From contig JAAXQM010000179.1 of assembly GCA_012974295.1 (NCBI GenBank), positions 1-11,315 on the forward strand: 11,315 nucleotides of DNA, given 5' to 3'. Below the pieces are notes generated by a model. It was not told the origin of the DNA and did not search any database. It saw nothing but the letters and a program-made list of their open reading frames with translations. The translations under genes and the position numbers were made by a program. Within the stretch, counting starts at the first letter, position 1, and each line of letters begins with the position of its first letter. This DNA is from Dehalococcoidales bacterium. GTDB lineage: Bacteria; Chloroflexota; Dehalococcoidia; E44-bin15. This document shows positions 1-6,670 of this stretch, in pieces.

Positions 1-1642
1 GACATTCGACGCGGTGATAGTTGGGGGAGGGAATAAGGCGTTACTGCTGGCGATGTATCTGATCAAGTATGGTGGCATGAGCGTTGCCATATTTGAGAGG
101 AGGCACGAAATTGGCGGCTGCCTGGCTACTGAGGAGATCTCGGCACCAGGTTTTCGTGGCAATACCCATGCTACCATAGTCGTCCCTTTCTACTACGGGC
201 CGCACTATCGTGATTTTCCTGAATTCTGGGAGTATGGGGCCCAAATGGACCAGTATCTTGTTTCCGAAGGTGCCGTTTTCAGAAACAACAACACCTGCCT
301 GACTATCTACAGCGAAAAGCACGATCCAACGCAGGAGAGGACTGCCAGGGAAATCACCCGGTTCTCGTCGAGGGACGCCGAACAGTGGCTCAAGTTCTGG
401 AAGTTATGGCAGAGTGACGAGCTGCAGAGGGTGGTCCAGGAGGGTTTGTTCAATCCCCCTGAGATGCGTGTGGCCCCTGAGATGATGGAACGGCAAATGG
501 CTCTACTCCCAAATCTTGTGGAAGCTGACTTTACACCTGACTCCCTGCGCATGTCAGCCAGCTATCTTCGTTGCGCAAAGGATCTCTTTGAAAGCAAGGA
601 GTTGCAGTACTGCATTATGCGATACGTACTTCAGCAAAGGGATGTCAGTGAAACCGGAGTCGGGGTAGAGTTGTTCAGTTGGGCAGGCTCGCTACCGATC
701 CTCAGCTTTGTCCGGGGAGGGACTCACCAGATAGCTCACGCCGCTCATAAGATACTGGTCCGCGACGGGTGCAAGTTCTTCACTCATTGTGAGGTAGATA
801 AGGTTATCATAGAGGATGGAGCCGCCAAAGGCATCCGCCTCGCCGATGGCTCTCAGATTGCAGCCAGGAAGCTGGTGGTGAGCACCTTAAACCCAGCCCA
901 ACTTTGCTTCGATTTGATAGGCAGAGAGCATCTGGATCACCGGACTGTGCGTCGTGTGGAGGCTTTGGAAAGCACCTTCCTGTGCTTGATGTGGTACTCC
1001 TTTGCTTTGCGTGAGGCTCCTAAGTATGAGGCGGCAGCCTTTAATACTGACATAAACGAGACCTTCTGGCTCGGGCTGGCAGAGGACGCTGACCCAGAAC
1101 ATATAGCCAGGGAGTGCCACTATCAGAAACTACGCAGGTTTCCTCCGTTAGAGGACTACTGCCCTGCTATTTGGTGCCACAGTCTGGTTGACCCTTCCTA
1201 TGCACCTGCAGGGATGCATATTGCCCAGAGCGAACAGCTCGGCCCACCCGCCCCTACCTATACCGAGAGGGAATGGCTGGAAATAAAAAAACGGTACGGT
1301 GAAGAACTGATTAGCATCTGGAAGAGGCATGCGCCCAACGTGAACTGGGATAATATCATCGGCGTCGATTCAAATAGCCCGTACGATTGCCTGCGGCAGA
1401 CGAACTGCGGGCCCAATGGGAACATGGCCATTCTTGATTGTCCGCCTTACCAGCGTGATGCCAACAGGCCTACGCCTGAGTTGGCCAACCACAGAACTCC
1501 CGTAAAGAATCTTTATGCTACGGGTTCAGGTTGGTCTCCTGGGGGGTGGGCTGCCTCAGCGGAATCTTACAACTGTTACAAAATCATTGCTGGTGACCTG
1601 GGGCTGGGCAAGCCGTGGGAGGAGCCGGGACATAAAACTTAG
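1..1642 (+). CDS. phytoene-desaturase-family FAD-dependent oxidoreductase, 5' end outside window
   Basis: This is an NAD(P)/FAD-dependent amine-oxidase-type flavoprotein of the phytoene desaturase / PYROXD2-like group; the substrate is not known. The frame is open to the window edge (codons T-F-D-A precede the GTG at 14), so the true start lies a few codons upstream and GTG14 is an internal valine. Counting that valine as residue 1, the Rossmann dinucleotide loop is VIVGGGNKAL (1-10), with an acidic E at the end of strand 2 (FERR, about 27-30) and the GG motif of the family (HEIGG, about 31-35). The C-terminus carries the usual FAD-contacting segment (LYATGSGWSPGGWAASAES, about 505-525). At about 545 residues it is near full length for the family. 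No carotenoid genes are visible beside it, so carotenoid desaturation should not be assumed. The following plus-strand gene is 291 nt away behind a possible terminator and is probably transcribed separately. Confidence 0.85.
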   Translation, partial: TFDAVIVGGGNKALLLAMYLIKYGGMSVAIFERRHEIGGCLATEEISAPGFRGNTHATIVVPFYYGPHYRDFPEFWEYGAQMDQYLVSEGAVFRNNNTCLTIYSEKHDPTQERTAREITRFSSRDAEQWLKFWKLWQSDELQRVVQEGLFNPPEMRVAPEMMERQMALLPNLVEADFTPDSLRMSASYLRCAKDLFESKELQYCIMRYVLQQRDVSETGVGVELFSWAGSLPILSFVRGGTHQIAHAAHKILVRDGCKFFTHCEVDKVIIEDGAAKGIRLADGSQIAARKLVVSTLNPAQLCFDLIGREHLDHRTVRRVEALESTFLCLMWYSFALREAPKYEAAAFNTDINETFWLGLAEDADPEHIARECHYQKLRRFPPLEDYCPAIWCHSLVDPSYAPAGMHIAQSEQLGPPAPTYTEREWLEIKKRYGEELISIWKRHAPNVNWDNIIGVDSNSPYDCLRQTNCGPNGNMAILDCPPYQRDANRPTPELANHRTPVKNLYATGSGWSPGGWAASAESYNCYKIIAGDLGLGKPWEEPGHKT

Positions 1643-1725
1643 GACATAGTGAACTGTTAGCTAAGGGAGAACGGGTATTTTGGCCTTTCACCCTGAGCTA
1701 TGTAGTTGCCTATGGTGACTATCGC

Positions 1726-1753
1726 GGCTACCCGATAATGGGTGGCCCTTTAT
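1726..1753 (+). terminator. possible rho-independent terminator after the FAD oxidoreductase
   Basis: GGCTACCC (1726-1733) can pair with GGGTGGCC (1740-1747) through eight pairs, one of them a G-T wobble, around the six-base loop GATAAT. The stem is followed by CTTTATC, a poor T-tract. It sits 84 nt after the stop codon at 1640-1642. The weak tail and the distance make it only a moderate call. Confidence 0.4.
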
Positions 1754-1912
1754 CTTACGAGCACAACCTCACGATATAATTTTTCAATTACATCACGCAC
1801 GCACACCTGTGCAGTAATCACTGTCCGTTCAATTGACAAACTCAGTACGTGGATTGCACAAAACGATAAAAGGTGCGATGAAGCGTTTCCAACCAAGCAG
1901 CTATTATTGTAA

Positions 1913-1918
1913 TATAAT
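1913..1918 (+). promoter_or_regulatory. candidate -10 box (TATAAT) just upstream of the corrinoid-domain gene
   Basis: A perfect TATAAT lies 15 nt before the ATG at 1934. No convincing -35 element is found 16-18 nt upstream. If the box is used, transcription would begin near 1925 and leave a leader of about 9 nt, which agrees with the absence of a Shine-Dalgarno sequence before this gene. Such a hexamer can occur by chance in this AT-rich gap. Confidence 0.3.
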
Positions 1919-1933
1919 GCGTACAGGTGCCTT

Positions 1934-2563
1934 ATGCTAGAAGCTGACCTGTATCTGACCAAGGTAGACGTTTGCCGTTACTGTCCAGAAGATGTCCGCT
2001 CATCGTGCAAAGATTTTACAGATCGCTGGGCAGATGGTAAAGGTAGTAAAGAAGATTATGTCTTTCTCAATTCCAGGCAAGGGCGCTCTTTCAAACTTGT
2101 GCTGGAAGCCAAGAAATACCTCCCTTCGATCCCTCTATTGAATGTGCCCCAACCCATTGAAGCAGGTCTTTTTCCTGTAAACGAACCCGATGAAGACTCT
2201 CTCGTGATTGTCAGTGGAAACAATCGGCTTACATTCGAGGTGCTAGCTACAGTATGGGCTCAAGGCATTACGCCTGCCTACTTTCTTCTGGTTGACTGTT
2301 TGGGAAGTACCGTTGATATGGCCATGATTTATGGCTATTTCACGCCAATGCGACTCACACAGATATTGAGCACAAGCGGTCTAGAAAGCAAAGTTAAACA
2401 CCGCCGGATGATAGTGCCTGGATTGACAGCTCCGTTAGCTGACGAATTTGCAGTGACAACTAGTTGGGAGATAGAACTGGGTCCTGTCTGTGCGGTAGAG
2501 TTACCACTTTTCCTTGGGGATCGCTGGGCATTCTCTGACCGCCGTAATTATGCCCTCGGATAA
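1934..2563 (+). CDS. orphan corrinoid-binding domain protein related to the C-terminus of CdhD/AcsC (CFeSP large subunit) and HgcA
   Basis: This 209-residue protein resembles only the C-terminal corrinoid domain of the acetyl-CoA synthase corrinoid Fe-S protein large subunit. Recognisable family stretches are FLNSRQGRSFKLVLEAKKYLP (44-64), the Rossmann-like strand and helix VIVSGNNRLTFEVL (91-104), FLLVDCLGSTV (117-127), KVKHRRMIVPGL (153-164) and WEIELGPVCAVELPLFL (178-194). The TIM-barrel region and the N-terminal Fe-S motif of true CdhD/AcsC are absent. Instead the N-terminus has its own cysteines, C14, C17 and C25, which might bind a metal or cluster. Where AcsC has, from memory, a cap segment ending WAAGK and HgcA a cysteine-bearing equivalent, this protein reads MAMIYGYFT (129-137), so the cap has diverged. 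An in-frame TAA at 1910-1912 limits upstream extension, and ATG 1934 is the only standard start before the cysteine region. It is convergent with the heme operon. Corrinoid binding is inferred from family membership; the reaction is unknown. Confidence 0.7.
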   Translation: MLEADLYLTKVDVCRYCPEDVRSSCKDFTDRWADGKGSKEDYVFLNSRQGRSFKLVLEAKKYLPSIPLLNVPQPIEAGLFPVNEPDEDSLVIVSGNNRLTFEVLATVWAQGITPAYFLLVDCLGSTVDMAMIYGYFTPMRLTQILSTSGLESKVKHRRMIVPGLTAPLADEFAVTTSWEIELGPVCAVELPLFLGDRWAFSDRRNYALG

Positions 2564-2770
2564 TATTAGTGGCTTGACTCCATAGAACGAGGTCACACTG
2601 TTACTCCTTAACTTCTGATTATGGTGTCGCGCATATTAATTCGATCGTAAGCGTCCATGTTTGAAGTCTAATGTTCTCTCTAGACAGATTCTAATGGACC
2701 GGTAATTTGGTTGAATTTAAGTTAAGCCTAGCCGCATACTTGTAAGGATTGTACAAGAATATCCAGAGCT

Positions 2771-3058
2771 TTACTGAAGAGCGAAAATAATTCTTATATT
2801 TTCAGCATAGCCCTCGCCGCTTGTCGCATTTTTCGTTATGTATTCAATTGGGGTGTACAGGAGTTCCCGAACCAACTCCTTCGTCATGTCCTCGATTCTT
2901 TCCCTCTCCTCATCCGAAAGCCCGTTTAATTTCTTTACTGTCTTATTCCACTGGGCTTTCCGCATAGACTCCGCATTTAGAAGAAGAGCGTCCTTGGTCT
3001 GGTTAATTTGGTCATTAAGTGATTGTCCAGATTCCCCTACCTCTCGCCTATCAATCAT
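2771..3058 (-). CDS. stand-alone C-terminal dimerisation domain of glutamyl-tRNA reductase (HemA tail)
   Basis: The 95-residue product matches the GluTR C-terminal helical dimerisation domain (Pfam PF00745 type). It has an amphipathic helix (about 15-45), then LSDEERERIEDMTKELVREL (47-66), the Y-T-P turn that corresponds to the H-x-P of GluTR (68-70), IEYITKNA (71-78) and a short terminal helix ending IFALQ. The catalytic-cysteine and NADPH-binding domains of GluTR are entirely absent, and the sequence just upstream is the fused AhbA-AhbB gene, so no remnant of them survives here. The frame is open back to an ATG at 3145, but that would overlap ahbAB. I chose ATG 3058, 22 nt after the ahbAB stop, preceded by the purine-rich GGAAGAAG. 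It is the last gene of the ahb operon. It may be a functional small protein, such as a GluTR partner or modulator, or a remnant of a deleted hemA. The domain call is firm, the function is not. Confidence 0.75.
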   Translation of the reverse strand: MIDRREVGESGQSLNDQINQTKDALLLNAESMRKAQWNKTVKKLNGLSDEERERIEDMTKELVRELLYTPIEYITKNATSGEGYAENIRIIFALQ

Positions 3059-3080
3059 TTCAAACTTCTTCCGACTTTTT

Positions 3081-4088
3081 TTACACAAGGTATTTGACCC
3101 GAAGCTTCTTGTACTCCGTGTTGCTAAAGAGCATAACGTATTCATTGTGGCCTATTTCTCTTGATACTTGCTCCACTATTGCCTCACATTCATCCCGTGT
3201 CTGCCCGTGAATCATACTGAATAGATTATAAGGCCAGACTATATTTGTTTTGCGCTCATAGCAGTGGCCAACTGCTCGAATCCCGGCTAGTCTCTTACCT
3301 AATTCCTCTACTTTGTCAGACGTAACCTTCCAACATGCCATTCCGTTAGCTATATAGCCAATACTTTGGTGACTTATTGAGGCTCCATAGCGGCGCACAA
3401 TTCCTCTTGTTATTAGACAGCGGCACTGCTCTAACAAAGAATTTATTTCCATACCTAGACGATTTGCGAGCGTATCGAATGGTCTTGATATCAGCGGTAT
3501 ATCCTTCTGCAGTTCTGTAATCAATGTGCGATCTGTTGGCGATAGATGCGCTCTTCCACCATTGAAGCCGCTGACTCCCACCTTTCCCGTTTGTGTTGGA
3601 CATCCTTCACCGCTTGCGTCAAAATAGTTGATTATCTTATAGGTTCGTAACCTAGGCAGATCGAACAATATTTCAGCTCCTAAGTAGTCTTTTATATCGG
3701 CCAATTCAGCCTGAAGATCAATAGCGGCAGGGGGAGTCAATGTGAACCATAGGTTGATTTCATGGTTTCGTTCATAGCAGTGACCTACATCTGGTCTTTC
3801 GCTTATGGCTTTTCCTGCCGCATTTATGCGATCTGTCGCAATTTTCGCTGCAACCAGTGTGCTTCTATAGCCCAATGTGCTTGCATTGAAGACAGGGCTT
3901 ATTATTCGAACAACCCCTGTGTCCTTAAGTCGTTTCACCCGATCAATTACCTCACGTTCGCTTATGCCAAGCGTAAGCCCCAATATGGCGAACGGCTCGC
4001 GATCGATTGGAAAGTGTGCTTGCAGCTCGTTGAGCAGCATTCTATCTAGGTAGTCGAGTTCTCTTATGGACTTTTCGTTCTTCTCCAT
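3081..4088 (-). CDS. ahbA/ahbB: siroheme decarboxylase, AhbA-AhbB fusion
   Basis: This 335-residue cytosolic protein joins the two subunits of siroheme decarboxylase, which removes the C12 and C18 acetate carboxyls of siroheme to give 12,18-didecarboxysiroheme. Each half has an Lrp/AsnC-like winged-helix (LDYLDRMLLNELQ at 11-23; DRTLITELQKD at 186-196), followed by a ferredoxin-like domain. The first half is AhbA/NirD-like, with GHCYERNHEINLWFTL (102-117). The second is AhbB/NirL-like, with GHCYERKTNIVWPYNLFSMIHG (its HCYER at 275-279, MIHG at 292-295) and the typical ending FSNTEYKKLRVKYLV. A Gly-rich linker spans roughly 158-182. Separate AhbA and AhbB proteins are each about 150-170 residues, so this is a complete tandem fusion, as known for NirDL. 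The winged-helix domains have a catalytic-scaffold role in this family, so it should not be annotated as a transcription factor. It starts 13 nt after the ahbD stop. Confidence 0.93.
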   Translation of the reverse strand: MEKNEKSIRELDYLDRMLLNELQAHFPIDREPFAILGLTLGISEREVIDRVKRLKDTGVVRIISPVFNASTLGYRSTLVAAKIATDRINAAGKAISERPDVGHCYERNHEINLWFTLTPPAAIDLQAELADIKDYLGAEILFDLPRLRTYKIINYFDASGEGCPTQTGKVGVSGFNGGRAHLSPTDRTLITELQKDIPLISRPFDTLANRLGMEINSLLEQCRCLITRGIVRRYGASISHQSIGYIANGMACWKVTSDKVEELGKRLAGIRAVGHCYERKTNIVWPYNLFSMIHGQTRDECEAIVEQVSREIGHNEYVMLFSNTEYKKLRVKYLV

Positions 4089-4101
4089 TACAAATTGCTT
4101 C

Positions 4102-5175
4102 TTATATATGTTTTGTACTCATATTCACTGGTTGATGAACGCAATAGGGTTCCTCAGCAAGATAATCCCCACTAGTCTCGAAAGCACGTGCACGGCATCC
4201 TCCGCATACCACTTTAAATTCACATATACCGCATTTACCCTTGATTCTGGACAAGTCACGCAGTTCATTGAAAAGCGGAGATTCCCGCCATATTTCGCCA
4301 AAGCTACTCTCCCTGACGTTCCCTGCTTCTACGTCGAGATATCCGCATCCTTGTACACGGCCCACGTGTGAGATGAAACAGAATCCAGTTCCAGCAAGGC
4401 AGCCCCTTGTGAGTGAATTCACACCCGTCGTCCGGGCACCCTCACTCCAAAGATGGGTCTCTATTGATCTTTGCTTTAGTATCCGCATATAGTGTGGCGC
4501 ATCGGTGGGTTTTATAAACATTTTGTTGCCGAGTTCAGCCTGCTTCTCAAAAATCCAGTTCAGGATTCGTTCGTACTCTTCGGGGGGCAGTTCTTGAGAT
4601 GCCAGAGCCTTTCCGCGTCCAGTAGGCACCAACATGAAGGGATGAAAAGCAACTGCCTTCACATCGAGCGCTAGCGTCAGCAGATCCTCAAGATAACGAG
4701 CGTTCAATTTAGTAATAGTACTATTGATCTGTACCTCAAGTCCTGCTTCGATGGCAATCTCTATGCCTGCGATAGCAGCTTTGAACGAGCCTGATGTGCC
4801 TCTAAATTCATCCTGAAGTGCTGGTATGGGGAAGTCGATACTGATTGCCAGTCGTGAGAGTGGGATTTCTTTCAACTTTACACTTATTGCTTTATCAATA
4901 AGTGTGCCATTGCTTCCTAATGCGACGCGTAATCCTTTTTCACTAGCGTATTCTGCGATATCGAAGAAATCATTACGATATAATGGCTCTCCACCAGTCA
5001 GTATCAGTATTGGTTTACCTACACTCACTATATTATCGATTAGATTGAAACATTCCTTCGTGGTAAGCTCACCAGGGTAGTCTTTATTCGTAGAAGAAGC
5101 CCGGCAGTGGGCACAATGCAGATTGCAGCTACGGGTTATCTCCCATGCTACTAGTCGAGGACTCTGTGTTAACAT
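4102..5175 (-). CDS. ahbD: AhbD-type radical SAM heme synthase (Fe-coproporphyrin III oxidative decarboxylase)
   Basis: This 357-residue radical SAM enzyme is predicted to convert the two propionates of Fe-coproporphyrin III to vinyl groups, the last step of siroheme-dependent heme b synthesis. The SAM-cluster motif is CNLHCAHC (C17, C21, C24) and the SAM-binding motif is GGEP (61-64). The C-terminal SPASM-like region has C259, C266, C277, then CGIC and CGGC (C315, C318, C324, C327) and C345, enough for one or two auxiliary 4Fe-4S clusters. Where radical SAM proteins of this group often read S-x-D-G, this one reads SIDFP (112-116). It begins 5 nt after the ahbC stop and is followed after 13 nt by ahbAB, so translational coupling is likely. 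A related SPASM peptide-modifying enzyme would look similar, but there is no precursor peptide and the heme neighbours settle the assignment. Confidence 0.9.
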   Translation of the reverse strand: MLTQSPRLVAWEITRSCNLHCAHCRASSTNKDYPGELTTKECFNLIDNIVSVGKPILILTGGEPLYRNDFFDIAEYASEKGLRVALGSNGTLIDKAISVKLKEIPLSRLAISIDFPIPALQDEFRGTSGSFKAAIAGIEIAIEAGLEVQINSTITKLNARYLEDLLTLALDVKAVAFHPFMLVPTGRGKALASQELPPEEYERILNWIFEKQAELGNKMFIKPTDAPHYMRILKQRSIETHLWSEGARTTGVNSLTRGCLAGTGFCFISHVGRVQGCGYLDVEAGNVRESSFGEIWRESPLFNELRDLSRIKGKCGICEFKVVCGGCRARAFETSGDYLAEEPYCVHQPVNMSTKHI

Positions 5176-5180
5176 TGAAT

Positions 5181-6368
5181 CTATTTCTGGATTACGTCCT
5201 TATTTATACCGATCTCATCATCGGACAGGTAACAAGCGGGATCTTCTGCCCACACATCTCCGTGTACCGACTCCGCCCGGACGCGGAGATTTCCATTGCA
5301 TATGTCGAGATAATTACATCTTGCGCAGCGCCCTTTTAATAGTGCCTTCCGATTCTTCAAACCCAGCATTAATGGATCCGAAGTATCGCTCCAGATGTCC
5401 CCAAATTTGCGTTCGCACACATTACCAAAGGAGTAATGCCGCCAGAACTGATCAGCGTGCACGTTGCCCAACTCATCAACAGCACCAATCCGCCGCCCCG
5501 AATTATTGCCTCCGTTTCTACGCAGCAGACTGAGGACTTCGTCAGCGCGTTCAGGTTGATCACGTCGGACTCTGATATATACGTATACTCCATCAGCGTG
5601 ATTGTCTACCGTGAGAATCTCTTTTTTCAAACCACGACTGTACATATCGGTCGTTCTATCGCATATCTGAGATATTATTAACTTCGTCTGTTCTGGAGCA
5701 ACATCGTGAACCCGCTTGCCGTCTGCTCTTCCAACATAGGCGAGGTGGTAAAAGCAAGCTCGATCGATATTCTCTTTTTCAAGAAGGTCGAAGATCGCTG
5801 GAATATCCTGACAGTTGTCTCTCGTGATAGTGAATCTCAGTGAGACCTTCAGCCCTGCAGCGACACAATTGCGAATCCCCTGAAGCGCTAATGCATATGC
5901 TCCGTCTACCCCTCGGAAGCTATCGTTTATATCGCCGATACCATCTAAGCTAATGCCTACCTCACCAAAACCTGCGTTTCTGATATCTTTAGCACGTCTA
6001 TCTGTAATTAGGGTTCCATTGGTTGACAATACTGGCCTTACTCCAAGTTCTCGGGCGTAGGTGGCCAGTTCAAGAACATCTCCTCTCAACAAGGGTTCGC
6101 CGCCTGAGAACAGCAGCACTGGGACGTTAAAATCTGCGAGATCTTCTATGAAGGATTTGGATTCTGAAGTACTTAATTCCCCGTCAGCTGGGATCTGTGT
6201 AGCATTGGCATAGCAATGGATACATTTCAGATTACAGATCTTGGTACTGTTCCAGACCACGATTGGTGGAAGGTTACTGATGCTCTGCTCACTAGGGTCA
6301 ACTTCACCGTAACGAAGGCTATCACCCGGAGCAGCAACTCCGCATAGAAGTCTGGAAATGGATATCAT
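5181..6368 (-). CDS. ahbC: AhbC (NirJ-type) radical SAM 12,18-didecarboxysiroheme deacetylase
   Basis: This 395-residue radical SAM enzyme of the AhbC/NirJ family removes the C2 and C7 acetate side chains of 12,18-didecarboxysiroheme to give Fe-coproporphyrin III. The family N-terminus (MISISRLLCG...LRYG, 1-21) precedes the cluster motif CNLKCIHC (C45, C49, C52) and SGGEP (88-92). The middle shows the characteristic DNHADGVYVYIRV (255-267) and the C-terminal part DQFWRHYSFGNVCERKFGDIW (306-326). Auxiliary-cluster cysteines are C318, C348, C351, C357 and C379. Start ATG 6368 is fixed by an in-frame stop six bases upstream and by the family-like N-terminus. No Shine-Dalgarno is visible before it, so a leaderless or very short leader transcript is possible. 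It is the first gene of the operon. NirJ of heme d1 synthesis is closely similar, but the adjacent ahbD and absence of nirS, nirF or nirN favour heme b. Confidence 0.92.
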   Translation of the reverse strand: MISISRLLCGVAAPGDSLRYGEVDPSEQSISNLPPIVVWNSTKICNLKCIHCYANATQIPADGELSTSESKSFIEDLADFNVPVLLFSGGEPLLRGDVLELATYARELGVRPVLSTNGTLITDRRAKDIRNAGFGEVGISLDGIGDINDSFRGVDGAYALALQGIRNCVAAGLKVSLRFTITRDNCQDIPAIFDLLEKENIDRACFYHLAYVGRADGKRVHDVAPEQTKLIISQICDRTTDMYSRGLKKEILTVDNHADGVYVYIRVRRDQPERADEVLSLLRRNGGNNSGRRIGAVDELGNVHADQFWRHYSFGNVCERKFGDIWSDTSDPLMLGLKNRKALLKGRCARCNYLDICNGNLRVRAESVHGDVWAEDPACYLSDDEIGINKDVIQK

Positions 6369-6540
6369 AATTCAATGAAATCTAGTAGGTCAGTGGAAAA
6401 AACAATTAGCCAACTGGTGAGACAACTAACTGTACCTACATAGTAACTGATGAACGAGATATTAGCAATGTGGATATGATCTTACACATAGGACTTAAGA
6501 TGTCCCAATGGCGTTTACTTCTTGTTCTGGGCATTGATAG

Positions 6541-6670
6541 CCTAGCTCCTCCACCACCCCTGCAGCGTAGCCTTGCCTTGCCCGATGGGGCTTCGCCCCG
6601 GGGCTTGCGGCTTCGGCTCCAGCTCGCCTTCATTGCCACATTCCCCACTCCTCAGTTTCCACCCCACCCG
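6541..6670. repeat. GC-rich hairpin-bearing intergenic island, possible dispersed repeat unit
   Basis: This block is visibly richer in G+C than both flanks. It contains the inverted repeat GGGGC-TTC-GCCCC (6587-6599), followed at once by GGGGCTTGCGGCTTCGGCTCC, in which the GGCTTCG-type unit recurs. Short hairpin-rich cassettes of this kind are typical of repetitive extragenic elements, but a second copy is not present in this window, so its repetitive nature is a guess. Confidence 0.35.

Noticed and set aside
1775..1780. TATAAT hexamer in the gap before the corrinoid-domain gene
   Set aside because: No -35 element at the right spacing and more than 150 nt from the start codon; likely chance in AT-rich sequence.
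1833..1838. TTGACA as a -35 box for the corrinoid-domain gene
   Set aside because: It is a perfect hexamer but lies about 75 nt before the TATAAT at 1913, and no -10 element follows it at 16-19 nt.
2739..2757. CTTGTA...TACAAG inverted repeat downstream of the heme operon as its terminator
   Set aside because: The stem is only 6 bp and AT-rich, with no T-tract on the minus strand.
3059..3145. Extension of the HemA-tail protein to the ATG at 3145
   Set aside because: It would overlap the end of ahbAB, and the added residues (Cys/Thr/Ser-rich) do not resemble GluTR. ATG 3058 after GGAAGAAG is a better start.
2838..3164. Plus-strand open frame of 108 codons opposite the HemA-tail gene
   Set aside because: It is the antisense of two well-supported minus-strand genes; its composition is Ser/Phe/Leu-rich without recognisable motifs and there is no Shine-Dalgarno.
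3081..4088. Reading the AhbA-AhbB fusion as an Lrp/AsnC transcription regulator
   Set aside because: It does contain winged-helix segments, but the HCYER, NLWFTL and WPYNLFSMIHG motifs and the radical SAM neighbours identify siroheme decarboxylase.
5123..5533. Plus-strand open frame of 136 codons over the ahbC/ahbD junction
   Set aside because: It lies antisense to the cysteine-rich ends of two conserved radical SAM genes, and its peptide is of low complexity.
4102..6368. The two radical SAM genes as a peptide-maturation (RiPP) system
   Set aside because: SPASM-like cysteines could suggest this, but there is no precursor peptide, and both proteins carry AhbC/AhbD family signatures beside ahbAB.
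6436..6648. Minus-strand open frame of 70 codons with Arg/Gly-rich product
   Set aside because: The composition reflects the GC-rich hairpin block; no domain is recognisable.
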